NCBI GenBank assembly: GCA_041664965.1 | Contig: JBAYJT010000030.1 | Coordinates: forward strand, 1 to 20,109 | Direction of reading: 5' to 3' | From: JBAYJT01 sp041664965 | Lineage (GTDB): Bacteria > Pseudomonadota > Gammaproteobacteria > UBA9339 | DNA: 20,109 bases | Shown: one piece after another, positions 14,662 to 20,109 of the stretch | Layout of the letters: each line of letters starts with the position of its first letter | Position numbering within the stretch: position 1 is the first letter of the stretch | Translations under genes and position numbers: made by a program | Notes under the pieces: model-generated | Database searches by the model: none | Told to the model about the DNA's origin: nothing | What the model saw: the letters and a program-made list of their open reading frames with translations, nothing else

Positions 14662-17442
14662 ATGACTACAACAATACCTTCTGCACAGCCAGCGAGTACA
14701 ACAAAGGCTCCAGTGATACCTGCTGCATCTTCTCAGTCTACAAATACTGGTTCTGCAACAACTACAGTGAGCGGAGGAGGCTCGTCTAGTAGTCAAAATC
14801 CTGCATCTAAAAGCTTAGATGAACGTTTCGAACGCTTAGTAACAGAAGTGTTAGAAAATTATTTATCTGGATCACCTGAAAAAGGAAAAAAATACGAACA
14901 AATATTTGATGAGTTGATAGCTTTAGCCAGGGAGTCAGGGATACCGCTTGAAGGACTAAATTTAGCTAAAATGAAAGATTTCATGAGGAAAGCAGGGGAT
15001 GAGTCTTTGGGAGAATCTTTACGGTTGTTATCCAATTGTGTGCACGCACTAAGTTATTGTTTTTATGAAGGAGCGAATAACACATATGATTGTGCAAAAA
15101 AATTGTTCACGTTCTTGGTCGTGATACATCATGCTTCCTGTGAAAAACATAAGCCTATTCCATCTGCTTACAAAATTAGTCCAACACTAGCAAGACAAAA
15201 TCACTATATTTTTTTCAGTTTTAGCAACGCTAAAGTGTTAGATGCTGCAGAGTATACGTACTTGATAATAACAGCGATAGTATCGGCTACAAAACTGCAA
15301 AGACTGAAAAATAATGCACTGGAATCTTGTCATATTATGTCTCTATCTGAGGCAAAAGATTTTATAAAAAACTTTTACTTGAGCGGGAAATGCCAAGTTG
15401 CTATAAATCAAATTTTGTGTCGATTTAAGGCAGAGGTAGATCATACGTCAGCTACACCAAAAGGATTGGATTTGGTGGCGAAACTTCGTAAGTTAATGCA
15501 GGCATTAAGTCTATCTATCTCCACTTCTAGCTCTGCTCCTGCTTCTATTCCTTCTACCGCTGCTACATCTAGTACTACAACTGTGGCTAATAAGTTATCT
15601 AAACCAAAACCAAAAGGATGGGGGTGGGCAGCGAAATTTCGTAAGTTTATGTTGGCATTATGTTCATCCCGAAAGCCTAAGAAAAAGGAAAAAAAACAGT
15701 TGCAACGAAATAATCCAACAAAAGCTGCTTCTTCAAGTACGTCGTCAAGTACCACAACATCACCAACAGTGCCGGCAAAGTCAGAAACTTGTTCTACAAC
15801 ATCATCAACTATTACTACGCAAACTACAAAGATTCAGTCGCCAGTTGCTGTTAGTAGTGGGGGTACCGTTGCATGCCTAACTACTGGAACTAAACAACCA
15901 ATATCAAGTATGTTTTCTGTAACCACAGCTACTACAGAGGCGAAAGAGGTTGTTATTTCCACGATATCGAGTCCAGGTAATTCGCCTGCTAATAGTAAAG
16001 TTAAAGTCCCGTCGCAGGAAGGATCACAAGGTCTAGGATTATTCGGCGGTGTTGTTGTGCCCCAAGATACAAGTTCAGGGGGAAGTTCAAGTGGGTCTGC
16101 TTGTGTGCCACCTTCTGTTATTTGTTCTTCTGGGGTAGTTAGTGGTGCCTCCGTTACTCCTAATACTTTGCTGCCAGCGATTACACCTGTTATTTTTCCT
16201 AGCTTAGCCACTGCTGGTTCAATTATTTGCACCCCAACACCTTTGGGGGCGATTGTATTAAATACTACTGGAGTAGTTAGTGGTGCCTCCGTTACTCCTA
16301 ATACTTTGCTGCCAGCGATTACACCTGTTGTCCCTAGTTCAGCCACTGGTTCAATTATGTGCACTTCAACTGCTAGTGGTAGTTCATTGTTACCTATTCC
16401 GGATTGCATGATAGAAGCAATCTGTTCTCTAAGATTAACTGCTGGGCTACCTCAGGGAGCTAATTACTCTGAATGGGAAAAGAAAACTATAGATGATGCT
16501 AATATGTTTTTCCGTCAGAAACGAGTGCCATCAACAACGCAAGAGAGAGTTCTTGCTTATGCTAGGAGTGTAATAGTAGAGCAAAGGGATTCCTCTTTGC
16601 GAGAATGTTGCTTATTGATTAATCGATTGGGTGAACTGGCTAAAATTGGTGTTTTTAAATCTAATTGCGATGGTTTAATTAAGGAAATAATCGATAAGAA
16701 AGCCAAAGATTCTAAAGAATCACCGTATGAGCAAATTATTGATTATGCTGTTATGCTGTATGGCTTAGCTAGTTTGACGTCGGCAGAAGGAATAGTTACT
16801 AGTAAGCTTGATTGTACTAAGATTATTGCTGAACTGTTAAGGCTGTACTTAACTTATCAAGTTCCACCTGCACTTGTTCCGGTTCCTATTTTAGCTGGCA
16901 TATTTAACAGTATGGGATTGTTAGCTAAAGCAGATTTAATGAATTCCATGCTTTTTATTGTCCATGGAGATAGTTACATATGTTTAGGGGGAGCTCTGAC
17001 GGAAATTATCCAAAGAAACACAGGTGTTACGTTAGAGGGACAACCAGCAACAGGGATACAAAATGTTAAGGCTCACTCGTATGCAATGATTTTTTATGGG
17101 TTAGGACTATTGGCCAATAAAAGAGTTATTATTCGTAACAATATAACTGAAAAATTTTTGAGACCGTCCTTATCATTCTTGGAGTCTAGGTGTAGTCAGG
17201 CAGTATTAGGCGATACTACGTATAGAAGAGATAGTGGCGATATAACTGAAGCTCTACGTCAAGGGGTAAGTAATCTATATGCTTCTGGTCTTTATGGTCG
17301 TTCTGAAACAGAAGTTATAGTACAGATGCATTGGTATGATGTAAAAGTAAGTCCTGTTTCCTTGTTTAGAAATCCTACATCTGCTACGCCAAGTTCAGTT
17401 GTTGCACCAACTTTAACTACTGCTTCAGTCGCATCTCTCTAA
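14662..17442 (+). CDS. Ser/Thr-rich multi-domain protein, 926 aa, effector-like
   Basis: No family recognised. There is no signal peptide or clear membrane helix. Layout: disordered Ser/Thr start with SGGGSSSSQ (about 35-45), a helical domain at about 50-270, two copies of a basic segment (residues 266-283 and 317-334), a lysine-rich patch RKPKKKEKK (337-345), a long Ser/Thr/Gly/Val disordered stretch (about 345-575) with a duplicated 46-residue unit, then a helical domain at about 577-895 and a Ser/Thr/Ala tail. The C-terminal domain contains YAVMLYGLASL and YAMIFYGLGLLAN, which look like related helical repeats. The linkers resemble those of the 1621-aa protein, so both probably belong to one compositional class, and I suspect secreted host-interaction proteins. 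The lysine patch could be a nuclear localisation signal or an acidic-lipid binding patch. Direct repeats of one family lie on each side of the gene (14222-14284 and 17441-17503). Confidence 0.82.
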   Translation: MTTTIPSAQPASTTKAPVIPAASSQSTNTGSATTTVSGGGSSSSQNPASKSLDERFERLVTEVLENYLSGSPEKGKKYEQIFDELIALARESGIPLEGLNLAKMKDFMRKAGDESLGESLRLLSNCVHALSYCFYEGANNTYDCAKKLFTFLVVIHHASCEKHKPIPSAYKISPTLARQNHYIFFSFSNAKVLDAAEYTYLIITAIVSATKLQRLKNNALESCHIMSLSEAKDFIKNFYLSGKCQVAINQILCRFKAEVDHTSATPKGLDLVAKLRKLMQALSLSISTSSSAPASIPSTAATSSTTTVANKLSKPKPKGWGWAAKFRKFMLALCSSRKPKKKEKKQLQRNNPTKAASSSTSSSTTTSPTVPAKSETCSTTSSTITTQTTKIQSPVAVSSGGTVACLTTGTKQPISSMFSVTTATTEAKEVVISTISSPGNSPANSKVKVPSQEGSQGLGLFGGVVVPQDTSSGGSSSGSACVPPSVICSSGVVSGASVTPNTLLPAITPVIFPSLATAGSIICTPTPLGAIVLNTTGVVSGASVTPNTLLPAITPVVPSSATGSIMCTSTASGSSLLPIPDCMIEAICSLRLTAGLPQGANYSEWEKKTIDDANMFFRQKRVPSTTQERVLAYARSVIVEQRDSSLRECCLLINRLGELAKIGVFKSNCDGLIKEIIDKKAKDSKESPYEQIIDYAVMLYGLASLTSAEGIVTSKLDCTKIIAELLRLYLTYQVPPALVPVPILAGIFNSMGLLAKADLMNSMLFIVHGDSYICLGGALTEIIQRNTGVTLEGQPATGIQNVKAHSYAMIFYGLGLLANKRVIIRNNITEKFLRPSLSFLESRCSQAVLGDTTYRRDSGDITEALRQGVSNLYASGLYGRSETEVIVQMHWYDVKVSPVSLFRNPTSATPSSVVAPTLTTASVASL
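15457..15663 (+). repeat. Imperfect 54-bp direct repeat inside the 926-aa gene
   Basis: Copies at 15457-15510 and 15610-15663, 153 bases (51 codons) apart, code for PKGLDLVAKLRKLMQAL and PKGWGWAAKFRKFMLAL. Each looks like a basic amphipathic helix, followed by Ser/Thr-rich linker (first copy) or the lysine-rich patch (second copy). Confidence 0.85.
16135..16329 (+). repeat. Exact 57-bp direct repeat inside the 926-aa gene
   Basis: Copies at 16135-16191 and 16273-16329 are identical, 138 bases (46 codons) apart, coding SGASVTPNTLLPAITPV. The following codons are also similar (GSIICT and GSIMCT), so a 46-residue unit was duplicated recently. Confidence 0.9.
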
Positions 17443-17503
17443 AAACATGTCTATGGGAATTTCTTTAAAATCAACAAGTTGCGTTTTGAAGTTGGGTTCT
17501 AGG
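17441..17503 (-). repeat. Dispersed repeat copy C between the 926-aa gene and obg
   Basis: It is closely related over about 63 bases to 14222-14284 in the same orientation: both have AAAAACATGTCTAT, then TTTAAAATCAA, AAGTTG, TTTGAAGTT and a TAGG end. It begins within the TAA stop of the 926-aa gene and reaches the stop codon of obg at 17499, filling the gap between the two convergent genes. It has no T-run typical of a terminator. Confidence 0.75.
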
Positions 17504-18530
17504 AATTTTCCGGTTCTGATTTGCGGTTACGCTCTAAACTTTCCATTAAAGCCAAGCAAAGTTCTTGGGTGCCTTGTTTTGTTGCAGCAGAGATTTCCCA
17601 AACAGGGCCTTTCCATTTCAAAGCTTTTACTAAAGCGTTTTTGCGTTCTGCAAGCTCTTCTTTAGTTAATAAATCAATTTTATTTAGCACAAGCCAACGG
17701 GGCTTTTTCAGCATTTTTTTATCAAATTTTCCGAGTTCTTTGATAAGAGCTTTGGCTTCAGCTATAGGATCGGCGCCATCTAGAGCAGCTATGTCAACTA
17801 AGTGGAGTAGGGTGCTTGTGCGAGAGAGATGTTTTAAAAATTGAATGCCAAGTCCTGCGCCTTCAGCAGCTCCTTCGATAAGACCTGGTACATCTGCGAC
17901 AACGAAGCTTTGGTCAGTTCCAATGCGCACTACGCCTAGATTTGGATGCAGTGTTGTGAATGGATAATCAGCAATTTTGGGGCGTGCAGCAGAAATAGCG
18001 GTGATTAAAGTAGATTTACCTGCGTTTGGCATGCCCAAAAGGCCAATATCAGCCAAAAGCTTTAGTTCCAGAAAAAGTTCAAACATTTCACCAACAGTTC
18101 CTTTGGTGATACGGCGCGGAGAGCGATTGGTGCTGCTTTTAAAGCGATTATTTCCAACGCCATGATGACCACCTTTTGCCACGCAAAGTCGCTGTCCTGG
18201 ACTTACTAAATCTCCGATCAGTTCATCAGTTTCATTGTTATACACAACGGTTCCGACCGGAACTTTGATAATTAGATCATCAGCACTTTTGCCGCTTTTT
18301 AGGCGCCCCATACCGTTTTCGCCACGTTTGGCCTGAAATATTTTTTGAAAGCGAAAATCTATAAGCGTGTTTAGATTTGGATTTGCCTCCAAGTAAACAC
18401 TGCCGCCATCTCCACCATCGCCGCCATCTGGGCCACCAAGAGGTATAAATTTTTCGCGGCGAAAACTACAACAGCCATTGCCGCCATTGCCAGCTGTTAC
18501 TTTGATTATTGCTTCGTCTATAAATTTCAT
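17499..18530 (-). CDS. obg: Obg family GTPase
   Basis: Essential GTPase that binds the large ribosomal subunit and links ribosome maturation to growth and the stringent response. The N-terminal Obg fold (1-158) has the glycine-rich segments FRREKFIPLGGPDGGDGG and KVPVGTVV. The GTPase domain has G1 GMPNAGKS (166-173), the DYPFTTL segment with G2 threonines (188-194), G3 DVPG (213-216) and G4 NKID (about residue 285). At 343 aa it lacks the long acidic tail of E. coli ObgE (390 aa), which is common among family members. It is divergent from zipA with an 82-base gap. The usual upstream genes rplU and rpmA are not here. No good ribosome binding site precedes the ATG; see the promoter entry. Confidence 0.97.
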   Translation of the reverse strand: MKFIDEAIIKVTAGNGGNGCCSFRREKFIPLGGPDGGDGGDGGSVYLEANPNLNTLIDFRFQKIFQAKRGENGMGRLKSGKSADDLIIKVPVGTVVYNNETDELIGDLVSPGQRLCVAKGGHHGVGNNRFKSSTNRSPRRITKGTVGEMFELFLELKLLADIGLLGMPNAGKSTLITAISAARPKIADYPFTTLHPNLGVVRIGTDQSFVVADVPGLIEGAAEGAGLGIQFLKHLSRTSTLLHLVDIAALDGADPIAEAKALIKELGKFDKKMLKKPRWLVLNKIDLLTKEELAERKNALVKALKWKGPVWEISAATKQGTQELCLALMESLERNRKSEPENS

Positions 18531-18538
18531 AGTGCGCC

Positions 18539-18568
18539 ATTATATACAATTTTTGTTGAGGTTGCTAA
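18539..18568 (-). promoter_or_regulatory. Promoter of obg, very close to start codon
   Basis: On the minus strand a perfect TATAAT (18539-18544) lies 18 bases downstream of TTAGCA (18563-18568). Only 8 bases separate the -10 from the ATG at 18530, so a transcript starting at the usual distance would be leaderless or nearly so. This agrees with the absence of a ribosome binding site. Confidence 0.5.
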
Positions 18569-18612
18569 ACTAAACAAAAATTCATATTCCAAATCATAAG
18601 GAGATTTAGAAC

Positions 18613-19386
18613 ATGTTGTATGCGCTGCAAGCTGTTTTAGCTATACTGGTGTTGGTTATCATTGCCCGTCTCATTTTTTGGTTTCACAAGTCCAAGCAAG
18701 AAAAACTAGCCAACAAGAGAAATCCTCTTTCCTTTGATGATATGAATTGCAATTTGGATTTGGATAGCGAAATTGTTTTGGAAAATGTCGAAAGAGAGGA
18801 GAGAGTTTTTCCTGAGGATGTCTCTGAAAATGTAGAAAATATGCAGGTTGAAGAGGTTTTAGTAGAAGTTGAACCTGTTTCTGTTGTGGAATTGGAAGTA
18901 AAAGAAGAACCAGAAGTTAAAGCGAATGCGGAGTGTTTAGAAATTACAGATGAGTCAGAAGTTATTACATTGACAGTCATGGCTAAACCAGGTGAACCTT
19001 ACAATGGCTATGAGCTTTTACAGTCTTTGCTTGCGGCGGGTTTGCGCTATGGTGAAATGAATGTTTTCCATCGTTATGAAGAAGAGCCTGCAGCGTCGTC
19101 TAAAATTTTGTTTAGTTTGGCTCAAGCTACAAAACCCGGAACTTTTGATTTAAACAGCATTGGTTCCACTTCTTGTTTAGGTTTAGTTTTGTTTATGGAT
19201 ATTGTTGGCCAAAAAGATGCTTTAGGAAGCTTTAATCTTATGCTAGATACAGCTAAACAACTTTGTGAAGATTTGGGTGGTAATATTTACGATGAAGAAA
19301 GAAAGATTCTCACGCCAGGAAGTGTGGCACGTTTTAAATCTAGAATATTGAGTCACAAAAATAATAAAAAAGCTCAGGTTTTTTAA
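18613..19386 (+). CDS. zipA: Cell division protein ZipA
   Basis: Inner-membrane division protein that tethers and bundles FtsZ at the septum in gammaproteobacteria. Residues about 4-24 form the N-terminal membrane anchor, followed by a basic stretch (HKSKQEKLANKR), a strongly acidic linker rich in Glu and Val (about 40-115), and the FtsZ-binding C-terminal domain (about 119-250). That domain shows the family pattern: PYNGYELLQSLLAAGLRYGE, FHRY, LFSLAQATKPGTFDL and GLVLFMDIVG, with PGSVARFKSRIL near the end. The linker is acidic rather than the Pro/Gln-rich type of E. coli. AAGGAG at 18598-18603 supports the start. In many gammaproteobacteria ligA follows zipA; here an rRNA operon begins instead. 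Confidence 0.95.
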   Translation: MLYALQAVLAILVLVIIARLIFWFHKSKQEKLANKRNPLSFDDMNCNLDLDSEIVLENVEREERVFPEDVSENVENMQVEEVLVEVEPVSVVELEVKEEPEVKANAECLEITDESEVITLTVMAKPGEPYNGYELLQSLLAAGLRYGEMNVFHRYEEEPAASSKILFSLAQATKPGTFDLNSIGSTSCLGLVLFMDIVGQKDALGSFNLMLDTAKQLCEDLGGNIYDEERKILTPGSVARFKSRILSHKNNKKAQVF

Positions 19387-19413
19387 ATACTTATAAAATG
19401 TGTTGGAATTCGC

Positions 19414-19442
19414 TTGACGAGGTGTTTTTTTTGCTCTAGTAT
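19414..19442 (+). promoter_or_regulatory. rRNA operon promoter P1
   Basis: TTGACG (19414-19419), a 17-base spacer and TAGTAT (19437-19442), followed by a GC-rich discriminator (GCGCCTCG). This is typical of growth-rate and ppGpp-controlled rRNA promoters. It lies 28 bases after the zipA stop. Confidence 0.7.
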
Positions 19443-19465
19443 GCGCCTCGAGTTCGGGGAAATAG

Positions 19466-19490
19466 TGCATTTTGATTTATGCGAAATGCA
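19466..19490 (+). terminator. Hairpin between rRNA promoters P1 and P2, weakly terminator-like
   Basis: TGCATTT (19466-19472) and AAATGCA (19484-19490) form a 7-bp AT-rich stem with an 11-base loop, followed by ATCTTTTTAG. It could end zipA transcripts, but it also lies downstream of P1. The stem is weak, so the call is tentative. Confidence 0.25.
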
Positions 19491-19536
19491 ATCTTTTTAG
19501 CAACAAGTTTTTTGAAAATAATTTTTAGAAAACCTG

Positions 19537-19564
19537 TTGACTTTATACTTTACCCAAATATAAT
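19537..19564 (+). promoter_or_regulatory. rRNA operon promoter P2
   Basis: TTGACT (19537-19542), a 16-base spacer and a perfect TATAAT (19559-19564). The 40 bases upstream are A/T-rich with A and T tracts, like an UP element. It is the strongest promoter match in the window. Confidence 0.75.
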
Positions 19565-19610
19565 GCGAAGCTCTTTTGTTATCAGCTAAGCTTGATGACA
19601 ACGATTTTTT

Positions 19611-19622
19611 TGTTCTTTAAAA
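19611..19622 (+). promoter_or_regulatory. rRNA leader boxA-like antitermination site
   Basis: TGTTCTTTAAAA resembles the boxA consensus TGCTCTTTAACA. About 20 bases later TTGTGTGAGTTCTCG resembles the boxC-like conserved part of E. coli rRNA leaders. Both lie between P2 and the 16S gene, as expected for Nus-factor antitermination. Confidence 0.65.
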
Positions 19623-19791
19623 GTTTAAGAATCAATTTGTGTGAGTTCTCGTGTTGGTGATTTTGTTATCAAATAAATTATCAATATAGAGAAACTTTAA
19701 TTCTTTTAATTAAGAAGTACAGTCGCTCATATTGAGCTAGATCTTGTTGTATGAGTTAGTTAACTCTAATTTGTGCAGCATACAAAACCTT

Positions 19792-20109
19792 CAATTGAAG
19801 AGTTTGATCCTGGCTCAGATTGAACGCTGGCGGCATGCCTAACACATGCAAGTCGAACGCGAAAGAGGGGCAACCCTTGAGTAGAGTGGCGGACGGGTGA
19901 GTAATACGTAGGAATCTTCCTTTGAGTGGGGGATAACCCGAGGAAACTCGGGCTAATACCGCATAATCTTTACGAAGCAAAGGTGGCTAGCAATAGCTAT
20001 CGCTTAAAGATGAGCCTACGCCGGATTAGCTAGTTGGTAGGGTAATGGCCTACCAAGGCAACGATCCGTAGCTGGTTTGAGAGAACGACCAGCCACACTG
20101 GGACTGAGA
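19792..20109 (+). rRNA. rrs: 16S ribosomal RNA, 5' part (continues beyond window)
   Basis: The 5' end TTGAAGAGTTTGATCCTGG and the following universal segments (GAACGCTGGCGGC, ACACATGCAAGTCGAACG, GGCGGACGGGTGAGTAA and CTACCAAGGC) are unmistakable. By comparison with E. coli numbering the mature 5' end should be near 19792. The V1 loop is short (GCGAAAGAGGGGCAACCC). The sequence is of gammaproteobacterial type; a finer placement cannot be made from these 318 bases by eye. Confidence 0.98.

Noticed and set aside
15834..16409. Long open frame of 191 codons on the minus strand
   Set aside because: It lies opposite the Ser/Thr-rich repeat part of the 926-aa gene; low-complexity codons leave the antisense frame open. 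It has no plausible ribosome binding site or domain.

Overview
The window comes from an AT-rich gammaproteobacterium. Three things support this: a zipA gene (a gammaproteobacterial division gene), the start of a gammaproteobacterial-type 16S rRNA, and a set of FumC, CpdA, YibN-like and Obg proteins. Two very large Ser/Thr-rich, modular, signal-peptide-less proteins and two small helical orphans suggest a host-associated lineage, perhaps a Legionellales or Coxiellaceae relative. That placement is inference; only the gammaproteobacterial assignment is well supported.

Layout. At 1-1916 on the plus strand lie the 3' part of a class II fumarase gene and two small unknown genes. At 1923-5696 on the minus strand lie a rhodanese-like membrane protein, dephospho-CoA kinase and an AddA/UvrD-type helicase that lacks its usual C-terminal nuclease domain. 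A perfect 28-bp palindrome and one copy of a dispersed repeat separate coaE from the helicase. At 5773-8654 on the minus strand a membrane-bound class III nucleotide cyclase with a dCache sensor is followed after 2 nt by a CpdA-type cAMP phosphodiesterase, so cAMP synthesis and breakdown appear to be made from one transcript.

At 8766-17442 two accessory giants, of 1621 aa (minus) and 926 aa (plus), stand on either side of rpsT. The 1621-aa protein is built from four copies of one module joined by near-identical Ser/Thr/Gly linkers and ends in tandem 35-residue helical repeats. The 926-aa protein has two internal duplications and a lysine-rich patch. Between rpsT and the 926-aa gene lies a MITE-like element of about 350 bp with imperfect inverted ends. 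Single ends of the same family occur at the helicase start codon and just after the 926-aa gene.

At 17499-20109 are obg (minus), zipA (plus, divergent from obg) and an rRNA operon start with two tandem promoters, a boxA-like antitermination site and the first 318 nt or so of 16S rRNA.

The most interesting points are the cyclase/phosphodiesterase pair with a possible amino-acid-sensing domain, the modular effector-like proteins, and the dispersed repeat family that touches gene ends and a start codon.
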